From Dugong dugon (taxonomy: Eukaryota > Chordata > Mammalia > Sirenia > Dugongidae), in the NCBI GenBank assembly GCA_030035585.1, contig CM057473.1, positions 8,792,501-8,856,500 on the forward strand: DNA of 64,000 bases, in the 5' to 3' direction. The notes beneath the pieces are model-generated. The model saw only the letters and a program-made list of their open reading frames with translations, ran no database searches and had not been told where the DNA came from. Within the stretch, counting starts at the first letter, position 1. Every line of letters begins with the position of its first letter. Both the position numbers and the translations under genes were made by a program. Below, piece after piece: positions 34,208-45,770 of the stretch.

Positions 34208-35105
34208 CTGCTTTCCGTGGCCAGGGTCCCTGGGCTGGGGGGTGCTGGTGCTTGGATTCCGCGCGCCTGGGCTGGCGGCTTTCTGGGAGCCGTTTGCTGG
34301 CAGCTAGCGAACCTTTCTCTGCCGCCTCCCCCTCCTTTTGCCTGGGTGCCTGGTTCCGAGTGCCGTCTCTGCTCTCTCCTGCGGGGCTGTAGGGCTGCGT
34401 GCGGGCGTGTGGCTGTTTCTAGGTCTGGGCTCCCGCGTGGGTGGGATCCTGGGGCCTTTGTTCGTTCACCCCTCTGCTTTCCGTGGCCGGAGTCCCTGAG
34501 CAGGGGGGCTCCGGTGCTTGGATTCCGCGCGCCCGGGCTGGAGGCTTTCTGGGAGCCATTTGCTGGCACCTAGCGAACCTTTTTCTCCCGCCTCCCCCTC
34601 CTTTTGCCTGGGTGCCTGGTTCCGAGTGCTGTCTCTGCTCTCTCCTGCGGGGCTGTAGGGCTGCGTGCCGGCGTGTGGCTGTTTCTAGGTCTGAGCTCCC
34701 GCGTGGGTGGGATCCCGGGGCCTTTGTTTGTTCGCCCCTCTGCTTTCCGTGGCCGGAGTCCCTGAGCTGGGGGGCGCCGGTGCTTGGATTCCGCGCGCAC
34801 GGGCGGGGGGCTTTCTGGGAGCCGTTTGCCGGCCGCTAGCGAGCCTTTTTCTGCCGCCTCCCCCTCCTTTTGCCTGGGTGCCTGGTTCCGAGTGCCGTCT
34901 CTGCTCTCTCCTGCGGGGCTGTAGGGCTGCATTCGGGCGTGTGGCTGTTTCCAGGTCTGGGCTCCCGCGCGGGTGGGATCCTGGGGCCTTTGTTCGTTGG
35001 CCCCTCTGCTTCCCGTGGCCACGGTCACTTAACCCCGAGACTACCAGCTTCTTGGAATTCGCGCCCCTGAGTGGGGGCTCTCTGGGTCCCATTTGTAGGC
35101 ACTGA
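34208..35105 (+). promoter_or_regulatory. L1 5' UTR: three 266-bp monomers plus a partial fourth
   Basis: Units begin with CTGCTTTCCGTGGCC (last one CTGCTTCCCGTGGCC) at 34208, 34474, 34740 and 35006, an exact 266-bp period. Each is GC- and CpG-rich and carries 'ttttgcctgggtgcctggtt' and 'ctctcctgcggggctgtagg'. The fourth diverges after about 40 bp. The position directly upstream of ORF1 parallels the promoter monomers of mouse L1. Open frames of 130-200 codons on both strands here are a by-product of GC richness and repetition. Confidence 0.9.
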
Positions 35106-35812
35106 CTGCTGGTGTTGCCCTTTTTTTTTTTTTTTTTTTCCCTCTCAATTTTATTTTTCTTCCTTTTTTGATTAGTTTTGTCATCTTTTACCTCTTTTTC
35201 ACTTTTGTCTTTCTTCATTGCTTAATTTCTTGTCTCTCTATCTCTTCCTTCTCTTTCTGATCCCTGAATTCCAGGCGATGTATGCCTCTGTACCTTCTGG
35301 CCAGGCTGAGCTGTGAAAATTGAGACCGACTCCCCCAGACCTCATAGCTGCATCGGTGGGATCCCTGGGAACTTTGCAGTTCTTTAACTTTTCTGATTTT
35401 TATTTGGTCATTCTTTCCTTTTCTTTCTCTTCCCCCTTCTGGTTTCCTCCATCCCATAGTCTCTCATCTGTACATTCCAACGACAAGCTCCCCTAGCATT
35501 CTTTTATGTTTGTACGCTTTTTGCTCCTCCTCCTCTCTCCTCTCTCCCATATCCAGCTTAGCTTCACACATAACCATCTTCCCGCTGCACCCTACCTACC
35601 TGCACCGTGCACTAGACATCACATCACCAAGCGGTGCAGGCACGCCCTATTGGAACCTGCCCAGCACTGACTACCGACCGTCCTGGTGGCTGCGGTGAGT
35701 GCCACAAGCAACCCATCCCAGTGGCTCCTCCTCAACTAGATCTGCCCAGCTGTACCACAAGAACGAAAAAAAAAAAAATCTACAATCAGTAAACGAGAGA
35801 AATATCTACTGA
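35106..35812 (+). other. L1 5' UTR, pyrimidine-rich segment before ORF1
   Basis: A T19 run and TC-rich DNA (35119-35240) are followed by leader sequence up to the ORF1 start codon. No coding function. Confidence 0.7.
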
Positions 35813-36862
35813 ATGCCCCGAAAACAGCAAACAATATCAAAACATTTACAAAAACAAGACAAGATGGCTCCAATAGGCGTCCAAATTAAAACACCAGATA
35901 ACTCTCCTGTGGAAGAAAATGCACTAGAAGTACCTGATACGGAACTCAAATCACTAATTCTCGGAATTTTCCAAGAACTGAGGCAAAAAGCTGACAAACA
36001 TGAGGAAAAAATAGACAAATTTATGGAAAATACAGACAAAAAATTGGAAGAATTCAGGAAGATGATGCAAGAACAAAATGCCAAAATAAATTCACAACTC
36101 GAAATTATACAAAAACAACAATTAGAAATCCAAAAGATAAACAACAAGATTTCAGAAATGGACGGTGTCATAGAAGGGCTGAGAAGTAGATTTGAAACCA
36201 TGGAAGACAGGATCAGTGGAACTGAAGACAAACACTTGGATACAACTCTGTTTCAGGAAAACTCAGAAAAAAGAACAAAGAAAAATGAAGAGACCCTGAG
36301 AGTTATGTGGGACACAATTAAAAGCAAAAACTTACGAGTGATTGGCATACCAGAACAGGGGGAGAAAACAGAAAACACAGAGAGGATCATTGAGGAACTG
36401 CTGACAGAAAACTTTCCCAATATCATGAAAGATGAAAAGCTGGTCATCCAAGAAGCTCAATGAACCCCATATAGAAGAGACCCCAAAAGAAAATCACCAA
36501 GACATATCATATTCACACTCGCTAAAACTAAAGACAAACAAAGAATCCTGAGAGCAGCTCGTGAAAAACAAGAAGTCACATACAGAGGAGAAACAATAAG
36601 ACTAAGCTCAGATTATTCAGCAGAAACCATGCAGGCAAGAAGGCAATGGGATGACATATATAAAATCTTGAAAGAAAAAAATTGTCAGCCAAGAACAATA
36701 TATCCTGCAAAACTCTCATTCAGATTTGATGGTGAAATTAGGTCATTTCCAGATAAACAGAAACTAAAGGAATATGCAAAAGTCAAACCAAACTTACAAG
36801 AATTATTAAAGGGAGTTCTTCGATCTGAGGACAAACAGCTTAAGCCCTCAGGCAGGACATAG
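35813..36862 (+). pseudogene. L1 ORF1 (RNA-binding chaperone) with one internal stop
   Basis: L1 ORF1p coats L1 RNA as a trimer in the cytoplasmic ribonucleoprotein. The frame opens at MPRKQQTISKHLQ and spans 350 codons including the stop, close to the usual 338-370 residues. Residues about 45-125 are a charged, leucine/isoleucine-heptad coiled coil (EEKIDKFMENTDKKLEEF). The RRM-type region includes LRVIGIPEQGEKTEN near residue 170. After the stop the same frame continues with the C-terminal domain (ARRQWDDIYKILKEKNCQPR, then FRFDGEIRSFPDKQKL). A single TGA at codon 217 (36461-36463) splits the protein; a CpG transition is a likely origin. No frameshift was found elsewhere. Confidence 0.93.
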
Positions 36863-37105
36863 GACCTAGGATGCAGGTTAACATGAACCAGATACCATTC
36901 TAGGAACTGAACTACAGACGACTTTCCAAAAACAAAAGATATACAACAGGGAATCAGAGAAATCAATCAAAGGATGACAACAACATCAAAACAATGAAAG
37001 AGGGAACAAACGGCATAGGTATAGAGCCTTCTAAAGGAGAAGAAGGGAAGGCGATACCAAGTAACGGTAGACTGCTTCAAAATTATAAAGATAAGGGTAA
37101 AATTC

Positions 37106-37297
37106 ATGGTAACCACAAAAAAAGTTAACAAACCAACTCATAAAAATAAAGACGAAAAACATAAAGTCTCAACAAAAACAAAACCTACAAAAACAAAAGA
37201 AATAAACACAAAATCCACAAACAAAAGGAACTCAGCACAAGAGAGTAAGAAGAACAAAGAAAACTTCAGCATCACAAAAAAAAGCACTACAAAATGA
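37106..37297 (+). other. Lysine-rich small ORF ending on the ORF2 start codon
   Basis: 63 codons, almost all Lys, Thr, Asn and Ser (starts MVTTKKVNKPTHKNK). It lies in the spacer in the same phase as ORF1. Its TGA (37295-37297) overlaps the ORF2 ATG (37294-37296) as ATGA. It could influence termination-reinitiation into ORF2, or simply reflect A-rich L1 RNA. No known domain. Confidence 0.4.
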
Positions 37298-40200
37298 CAG
37301 CAACAAATTCACATCTATCAATAATTACACTGAACGTAAATGGACTCAATGCACCCATAAAGCGACGGAGAGTGGCAGAATGGATAAGAAAACAGGATCC
37401 ATCTATTTGCTGTCTACAAGAGACACATCTTAGAAACAAAGATGTGAATTTATTAAAAATCAAAGGTTGGAAAAAAATATATCAAGCTAACAACTATCAA
37501 AAAAGAGCAGGAGTGGCAATTCTAATCTCAGATAAAATAGACTTTAAAACAAAATCTACCATAAAAGACAAAGAAGGACACTATATAATGATTAAGGGGA
37601 TGATCCATCATGAAGACGTAACCATAATAAATAGCTATGCACCCAATGACAGGGCTCCAAAATACATAAAAAAAACTCTAACAGCACTGAAAAGAGAAAT
37701 TGACAGTTCCACAATAATAGTAGGAGACTTCAACACACCATCTCAGTAAAGGACAGAACAACTAAAAAGAAACTCAGCAAAGATACAGAAGACCTAAAGG
37801 ACACAATCAGCCAACTGGACCTCATAGACATATATAGAACAATCCATCCAACCGCTGCAAAGTACACATTCTTTTCCAATGCACGTGGAACGTTCTCCAG
37901 AATAGACCACATCTTAGGCCACAGAGCAATCCTCAACAAGATCCAAAATGCTGAGATAATTCACAGTATCTTCTCTGACCACAATGCCATCAAGGTAGAA
38001 ATTAACACTAGAAAGAGCAAGGAAAAAAAATCAAACACATGGAAACTGAATAATAATCTGCTTACACATCAATGGGTAATAGAAGAAATCAGAGATGGAA
38101 TTAAAAAATTCCTAGAATCAAATGAAAATGAAAACACATCATACCAAAACCTTTGGGACACAGCAAAGGCAGTCCTCAGAGGACAATTTATAGCAATAGA
38201 TGCACATATCAAAAAAGAAGAAAGGGACAAAATCAAAACATTAACTACAGAACTCAAACAAATAGAAAGAGAACAACAAAAAAAGCCTACAACCACCGGA
38301 AGAAAGGAAATAGTAAAGATCAGAGCAGAAATCAATGAAATAGAGAACAGAAAAACAATAGAAAGAATCAACAAAACCAAAAGTTGGTTCTTTGAAAGAA
38401 TCAACAAAATCGACGAACCACTGGCCAGACTGACAAAAGAAAAACAGCAGAGGGCACAAATAACCCAAATAAGAAATGAAATGGGGGACATTACAACAGA
38501 CCCAACTGAAATAAAAAGGATTATAACAGAATATTATGAAAAACTATATTCCAACAAATTTGAAAACCTAGAGGAAATGGATAAATTTCTAGAAACATAC
38601 GGCCTACCCAAACTACAACAAAGTGATATTGAAAATCTGAACAGACCCATAACAAGAGAAGAGATTGAAAAGGTAATAAAAAAACTCCCAACCAAAAAAA
38701 GCCCTGGCCCAGATGGCTTCACTGGAGAATTCTACAAAACTTTTACAGAAGAGCTCGTACCAGTTCTACTCAAGTTATTTCAGAGCATAGAAGAGGAAGC
38801 AACACTTCCAAATTCATTCTATGAAGCCAGCATAACGCTGATACCAAAACCAGGCAAAGACATCACAAAAAAAGAAAATTACAGACCAATATCTCTCATG
38901 AATATAGATGCAAAAATTCTGAACAAACTTCTAGCCAATAGAATTCAGTATCATATCAAAAAAATAATACACCACGACCAAGTAGGATTCATACCAGGTA
39001 TGCAAGGATGGTTTAACATTAGAAAATCCATCAACGTAATCCACCACATAAATAAAAGGAAAGAAAAAAATCACATGATTATCTCAATTGATGCAGAAAA
39101 GGCATTTGACAAAGTCCAACACCCATTCCTGATAAAAGCTCTCAATAAAATAGGTATAGAAGGGAAATTTCTCAACATAATAAAGGGCATCTATGCAAAA
39201 CCAACAGCCAACATCATTCTTAATGGAGAAAGGCTGAAAACATTCCCCCTGAAAACAGGAACAAGACAAGGATGCCCTTTATCACCACTCCTATTTAACA
39301 TTGTGCTGGAAGTTGTAGCTAGAGCAGTAAGGCAAGAGAAAGAAATAAAGGGCATCCAAATTGGTAATGAAGAAGTTAAACTCTCCCTGTTTGCAGATGA
39401 TATGATACTATATATAGAAAACCCTAAAGACTCCACGAGAAATTTACTAGAAGTAATAGAAAGATTCAGCAGAGTAGCAGGATACAAGATAAACATTCAA
39501 AAATCAGTTGGATTCCTATACACCGGTAAAGAGAACGATGAAAAGGAGATCAGGAAATCAATACCATTTTCAATAGCCCCTAAAAAGATAAAATACTTAG
39601 GAATAAATCTGACCAGGAATATAAAAGACCTATACAAAGAAAACTACAAAACACTGCTGCATGAAACCCAAAGGGATCTACATAAATGGAAAAACATACC
39701 ATGCTCATGGATAGGCAGACTCAACATTGTGAAAATGGCAATTCTACCTAAAGCAATCTACAAATACAATGCAATTCCGATACAAATACCAACAACATTC
39801 TTCAAAGAGATGGAAAAACTAATTATTAACTTTATATGGAAAGGGAAGAAACCTCGAATAAGTAAAGCACTACTGAAGAAGAAGAATAAAGTTGGAGGAC
39901 TCACACTACCTGACTTGAGAACCTACTATACAGCTACAGTACTCAAAACAGCCTGGTACTGGTACAACAACAGAGACATTGACCAATGGAACAGAATTGA
40001 GAACTCAGATGTAAATCCATCCACCTACGGTCACCTGATTTTTGACAAGGGCCCAAAATACATCAAATGGGGAAAAGACAGTCTTTTTAACAAATGGTGC
40101 TGGCAAAACTGGATATCCATTTGTAGAAAAATGAAACAGGACCCATACCTCACACCATATACAAAAACTACTTCAAAATGGATCAAAGACCTGAATATAA

Positions 40201-41114
40201 AGCCTCAAACTATAAAATTCATAGAAGAAAAAATAGGAGCAACACTTCAGACCTTAATACATGGCATTAACAGGATACAAACCATAAACATCAACACAAA
40301 AAACCCAACAGATAAACTAGATAATTGGGATCTTCTAAAAATCAAACATCTATGCTCTTCAAAAGATTTCACCAAAAGAGTTAAAAGAGAACCTACAGAC
40401 TGGGAAAAAATTTTTGGACAGTACAAGTCAGACAAAGGTCTAATCTCCATAATCTACAAGAAAATCCAACATCTCTACAACAAAAAGACAACCAATCCTA
40501 TCAAAAAATGGGCAAAGGAAATGAACAGACACTTCACCAAGGAAGACATTCAAATGGCTAACAGACACATGAGGAAATGCTCGCTATCACTAGCCATTAG
40601 AGAAATGCAAATTAAAACCACAATGAGATACCATCTCACCCCGGCATTACTGGCACGAATCAAAAACACTGGAAATAACAAATGTTGGAGGGGCTGCGGG
40701 GAGACGGGAACTCTTATACACTGCTGGTGGGAATGCAAAATGATACAGCCATTTTGGAAAATGATATGGCGTTTCCTCAGAAAGCTAGAAATAGACGTAC
40801 CATTCGATCCAGCAATCCCACTCCTAGGAATATATCCTAGAGAAATAAGAGTCATCACTCGAATAGACATATGCACACCTATGTTCATGGCAGCATTATT
40901 CACAATAGCAAAACGATGGAAACAACCTCGATGTCCATCAACAGACGAATGGATACACAAACTATGGTACATACACACAATGGAGTACTATGCAACGAGA
41001 AAGAACAATGAATCGGTGAACCATCTCATAACATGGATGAAACTGGAGGACATCATGCTGAGTGAAATAAGTCAATCACAAAAGGACAAATATTGTATGA
41101 GACCTCTATTGTAA
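37294..41114 (+). pseudogene. L1 ORF2 (endonuclease-reverse transcriptase) with one frameshift
   Basis: ORF2p nicks target DNA and reverse-transcribes L1 RNA at the nick. Residues 1-151 read in one frame from MTATNSHLS and hold the apurinic-type endonuclease residues N14, E43 (QETH), the YAPN motif and D145/N147 (GDFN). A frameshift at about 37741-37751 (net 1 nt lost) moves translation to the frame that is then open to 41114. That part holds endonuclease SDH (37974-37982), [17 protein letters not shown], the RT active site FADD (39390-39401) and a C-terminal C-x3-C-x7-H-x4-C motif (40683-40738). Total about 1273 codons, matching the usual length. All recognised catalytic motifs are present; only the shift breaks it. 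Confidence 0.95.
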
Positions 41115-41848
41115 AAACCCATGAAAAAATTCACATGCAAAATGTAACAATCCTTGTTGGTTACCAGGGATGGGAGGGGGGGGGGATACTAAATAGGTAA
41201 TAGGTAAGTGGTAACTTGGGTGAGAGATGAGATAGTACATAGTACAGGGGAAACTAACACAACCTGCACAAGGAAAGGTCATGGAGGCCCTATAGACACA
41301 TCCAAACCCCCCGAGGGACTGAGTTGTTGGACGGTGGGCTCTGGGGACCATGATCTCGGGGAACATCTAGCTCAATTGGCATGACACTACTTATAAAGAT
41401 AATGCTCTACATTCTACCTTGGTGAGTAGTGTCTGGGGTCTTAAAAGCCTATGAGCGGCCATCTAAGATACACCACTGATCTCATCCCTTCGGGAACAAG
41501 GGAGAACGAAGAGAACAGGATACAAGGAAAAGATTAGTCCGAAGGACTAATGGTCCACAGCTACCAAGGCCTCCACGGGACTGAGCCCAGTACAGCTGGA
41601 TGGTGCCCGGCTACCACCAATGACTCCTCTGACCAGGATCACAACAGAGGGTTCTGGGCAGAGCTGGAGTAGGATGTAGAGCATAATTTTAACTCCCAAA
41701 AAAAAAAAAAAAAGAAGACCAGATATACTGGCCTAAAGAATACTAGAGAAACCTCGAGAGTGTGGCCCCCAGACACCCTTTCAGCTCAGAGGGGAAGTTA
41801 CCTTCAAGGTTTGATGTTAAGCCTGGGAATGGACACCCCAGTAAAACT
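41115..41848 (+). other. L1 3' UTR, proximal part with G-rich tract
   Basis: Begins after the ORF2 TAA. It contains the polypurine run GGGAGGGGGGGGGGAT (41172-41187), the conserved G-rich tract of L1 3' UTRs, and an internal A17 run near 41698. Homologous in part to the 3' UTR fragments at 24204-25216 and 50930-51500. Confidence 0.85.
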
Positions 41849-42600
41849 AAATGGGACTAACGATGTACAGGAGTCCGGTGACAAGGGCCAGAAGGCAGAG
41901 GGAGAGTAGGAAACTGATGATAAGGAACACAAATTGAATAAGGACACTGTCGATGTATTGTGAGATTGTTTACCACTGCTATAGGGCAACATTTGTAGTA
42001 ACTATTAAATGGGAGGCTGTTTTGTCCTGTAAGCCTTCATCTTGGGCGAGAATGGCAGCACAATTGGAAGAGCATAGTCAATATCACTTAAATGTGTAAG
42101 TAAAAAGTTTTGAAATGGTGTTTAAATAAAATAAAAATAAATAAATAAATAAATAAACAAATGAGACTAAAGAGGTACAATAGTCCACTGACAAGGTCCA
42201 GAAGACAGAAGGGGACAAGGAAGCCCTCTGGTGATAGGGAACACAAGGTGGAGTAAGGATATTCTTGATGTGCTGTGAGATTGTTAACCATTGTCATAGG
42301 GCAACATGTGTAGTAACTGTTAAATGAAAAACTATTTTGTTCTGTAAGCCTTCATCTTAAGTGAGAATAACAGCACAGTTGGAAGAGCGTAGTCAAAATC
42401 ACTGAACTGTGAATGTAGAAATTTTTGAAACGGTATATCTTTGGCCATCTGTAATTTTCATCAAAAAAAAAGGTTGAGAATTTAGAGGCTTAATACGTTG
42501 TGGGGTTGTTAACCAATGTCAAAAAACAACATGTGTACTACTATTTCATGAGAAACTATTTGCTCTGTAAGCTTTCACCTGAAGTACAATAAAATATATA
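41849..42600 (+). repeat. Threefold diverged tandem repeat at the L1 3' end
   Basis: Unit 1 (41849-42125) and unit 2 (42161-42432) share 'ggcagagg/agaaggcagag' type blocks, 'gtgagattgtt', 'agggcaacat' and 'tgtaagccttcatctt', offset by 310-315 bp. A shorter unit 3 (42490-42600) keeps 'gttgttaacca', 'caacatgtgtactact' and 'ctgtaagctttcacctgaag'. An (AAAT)n-like stretch at 42123-42160 separates units 1 and 2. Confidence 0.85.
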
Positions 42601-42624
42601 TATAAAAAAAAAAAAAAAAAAAAA

Positions 42625-42640
42625 GAATAATAAGTATCTG
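42625..42640. repeat. Right target-site duplication of the full-length L1
   Basis: GAATAATAAGTATCTG, identical to 33821-33836. Confidence 0.97.
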
Positions 42641-43640
42641 TAAACTAAACGTTAGGAAATGTGGATAAAAAGCAAAAAAATATTGAATTACTAAAATATT
42701 ACAAAATAATGAAAATGCCATCCAGCAGTAAGAGAGCAGATGCAGTTTTATCTCAAAGATTTGTATAGAAAAATAGGTGTAATTTTAGAAAATGGCTCTT
42801 GTTCTTGTCGTTTGGATAAGAAAACACACCATCATGCTGAAATACAAAAGAGCAACATGAAAGCATCAGTGAAACAAAATAGAAATAATAATACAGTAAA
42901 GTAAATCAGTTAAAATATTGCAATTATTATGTAAAAAAAATGAAGTTCAGAGTAACTTACCCCATAAAGTATATTTTCTCACTTGAAAATTCTATTTCAG
43001 GGGTGTGCTTCAGGCAAGGCTTGATCAGGACTCTTACTTAGTTTCCAGACTGTCTCTCTTACTATTGCTTTCCTTGTCACATTGGATTTGGTCTTAGCTT
43101 AGGTTTTCTCAAGGCAGTAAAATAGCTAAAGCAGTGACATGAATCACATCCATAAACCCAAAACAGAAGAAGAAACAGTTTCACTTTCCACAACTTGGCT
43201 TGAGTCTTATTGAAACAACTTAGTATATGTGTCCAGCTCTCAACCAGTAATCCCGAGGAGGCTAAGAATTTATGAGTTTTCTTAGACCACTCATGTTCTG
43301 TTGTAGATCTGGGAGCAGAGTCAATCAAATACGCAAACCTCTCAGCTACTACTGAGTGGTGGGATGGATCCTGGGAAGACAACCAACCATGCCCACTAAA
43401 ATCACCATCATAAGCAGTAAGTAGAAAAAGCAACATCGTAGAAAATGCAAATCATGCAAGAAAGACTAGAGAATCTTCTAGAAGAGCAGAAGGAATTAAT
43501 TGGAACACAAGAGAGTATTTAGTTTTGAAAAAAATAGATCACAAAGAGACAATCTGCAAGGAATAACCATTTAAAAAGAAGAAAACAGAGGCAGAGAAGT
43601 CAGATGCTTCTGGTGGACCGTCTTACAACAAAGACCTGAA
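42641..43640. other. Unassigned DNA
   Basis: Nothing recognised; AT-rich. Confidence 0.4.
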
Positions 43641-45770
43641 AAAACAAGTGACTTGATTATATATGGCAATCTGGGAGCCCTGACCATCAAAAGCAGAGTT
43701 GAGGACCCAGACTGAGTGGCAGAGGGATGGAAAGATGGTTTGGAAGCAGCAAGGAAGGAGTTGCCAGACCTGACCCAGTGAGAGCCTGAGCCCTTCAGGC
43801 CTGTTCAGCTTAGTGGTGAGTGGTGAGGCAGGCAAGCGGCGGTCCTCGGGAGGCACACTTTCTGCACTAGGAGAGACTCAGCACCAGAGAGTCTACATGG
43901 ACACCCAGAACCAGTGAGAAGCAGCCCTCACTGGTGAAAGATAAGTAATTGCTTATGGCTTACTGCGCAGATCAAAAACACCCCCTTACGGAAAAACCTC
44001 TCCCATTTACCTTCCCGCTCCCTGCTCTGCACTGGGTCCCGGACCGGCTTCAGCGATTGCTGAGTCCCCTGGGCTGGAAGTAGGATCCATCACACACCTG
44101 GAGCCATTCTACCTGTCTTGGAGAGTGAACAAATTAACAAACAGGGAAAAAAATAAATTGCTGGCTCCCCTAAGCCAGGAACCCAGGGTAGGCACAGTTC
44201 CTTTGCCTAGGCACAGGCATAAGGGATCCATGGACTTTGAGTACCTTTCCCCCTGCAGAGACTTGTGTGGGCCCATGTCAACAGCGTAGGCCCTCATCAC
44301 TGCAGTACAACAGGGTATGTACCGGAACTGTCTAACTTCAACTGTTTCAGCTGTGAAGTGGCAGGTTCTTAACATTTGGCACTGCTCTGCCCATTAAGCA
44401 GGGTCTTCACCTACCCACATCAGGGGCCTGAAGACTGGTGGTGTCATGGTTTGAATTATGTCCCCCAAAAAATGTGTGTACCGATTTGGCTAGGCCATGA
44501 TTCCTGGTACTGTGTGATTTTCCTGTATGTTGTAAACCTGCCTCTATGATGTTAATGAGGGAGGATGGGTGGCAGTTGTGTTAGTAAGGCAGGACTGGAT
44601 CTACAAGACTGGATTGTGTCCTGAGGCAATCTCTTGAGATATAAAAGACAGAAGTGAGCAGTGAGAGAGGGGGACCTCATACCATCAAGAAAGCAGTGCC
44701 GGGAGCAGAGCACATCCTTTGGAAAGGGGTCCCTGCGCAGAGAAGCTCCTAGTCCAGGGGAACACTGATGAGAAGGCCGACAGAGAGACAAAGACTTCCC
44801 CTGGAGCTGATGCCCTGAATTTGGACTTTTAGCCTACTTTGACTGTGAGGAAATAAACTTCTCTTCGTTAAAACCATCCGCTTGTGGTATTTCTGTTATG
44901 GCAGCACTAGATGACTAAGACAGGTGGCTCCACCCATGCCACCTAGCCACCTGTGAGAGGGGCCCATGAATAAGAGGTGCCCCCCAGTCCTTACAGCCAA
45001 CAGCACTGGGTGCTCATAGTCTGGCTGCAAAGCCCATCCACCTACAAGCTATAGGGAACAGGGACATCTCTTCCTCTTGGACGCCCAGGGGAGACCATCA
45101 GCCCCCTGCCTTGCTCAGAGTGTGTCTCCCTGCTGCAGCCAGATGCCTGTGCCTAAACCAATCTCCCATGCCTGTCTAGGACTGTAAGTGAGAGCCTACA
45201 CCACGCACTTGTTGGCTATCTACCTGGGCACCTGAGCTGAATCCATACAGGAGGAGTGGGTGGACTCCTGAGTCCACGTACATAGTGACAGAACTAACCA
45301 CCTGGTGACAGGACAGTAGAGCTTCAAAGGTGCCAATAATCAAACTAGCTCATATGAGCAGCCTATTTGGGCATATCAAAACAAAACAAGAAGCTAGGAC
45401 ACAGTAAGCAAACATAAAATAAATAAATATAATAACATATTGATGGCTTAGAGACAATAGTCAATATCAAATCACATAAAGAGGCAGTCCATGATGGCTT
45501 CAGCAAGCTCCCAAAATAAAGAATATAGAAATTTTCCAGAGGAGGAAAGTTTCTTGGAATTACCAGAGGCAGAATATAAAAAGAAGAAAACAAAATACAC
45601 AGAACAAAAATGGTAATTAATACCATAATAAAAACTTTTCACATCATAAAGGGAACGTAGATTGGAAAGCAAAAACTAACACAAGATACAATGTGGTGAA
45701 ATTGTTAAATCTCAATGAGAAAGAAAGAAAAATTCTCAGATACTTCAAAAAGAATATGTTGTTTTCAGGT
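43641..45770 (+). mobile_element. Possible older L1 5' UTR and ORF1 start, split by an LTR
   Basis: A GC-rich leader-like stretch ('gaaggagttgccagacctga', 'gtgagagcctgagccctt', 'gaggcacactttctgcacta') passes into A-rich DNA ('tgatggcttcagcaagctcc', 'aagtttcttggaattaccag') as in older placental L1 5' regions. A solo LTR interrupts it at 44442-44922. The assignment is from general pattern, not from a clear alignment with the young L1 in this window. It could instead be an old ERV or unique DNA. Confidence 0.35.
44442..44922 (+). mobile_element. Solo LTR, class III (MaLR-type), TSD GGTGG
   Basis: 481 bp, TGTCATGGTTTG... to ACTAAGACA, TATAAAAG at 44640-44647, AATAAA at 44852-44857. Exact 5-bp duplication GGTGG at 44437-44441 and 44923-44927. 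Slightly shorter than its relatives through small internal deletions. Confidence 0.88.

Larger units (their letters stand above)
33837..42624 (+). mobile_element. Full-length L1 LINE (8.8 kb)
   Basis: Complete L1 from the 5' end (GAAGGGAGGAGGGGCAAGAT) to a poly(A) tail (42605-42624). A perfect 16-bp duplication flanks it. Layout: a roughly 2-kb 5' UTR with GC-rich tandem monomers, ORF1 (35813-36862), an unusually long 431-bp spacer, ORF2 (37294-41114), and a 1.5-kb 3' UTR. It is longer than a typical 6-7 kb L1 because of the monomers, the spacer and the long UTR. Only one ORF1 stop and one ORF2 frameshift are visible, which with the intact duplication argues for a fairly recent insertion of an active afrotherian lineage. 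Confidence 0.97.

Noticed and set aside
34150..35105. CpG-island-like region that could be a host gene promoter
   Set aside because: It lies wholly within the L1 between the target-site duplications and is explained by the L1 promoter monomers.
33973..35218. Several 130-200 codon open frames on both strands in GC-rich DNA
   Set aside because: They arise from the 266-bp monomers of the L1 5' UTR; they occur on both strands and in shifting frames, with no domain.
33837..42624. Possible CRISPR array or prokaryotic element because of regular 266-bp repeats
   Set aside because: The repeats are long, contiguous and without unique spacers, inside a eukaryotic LINE.
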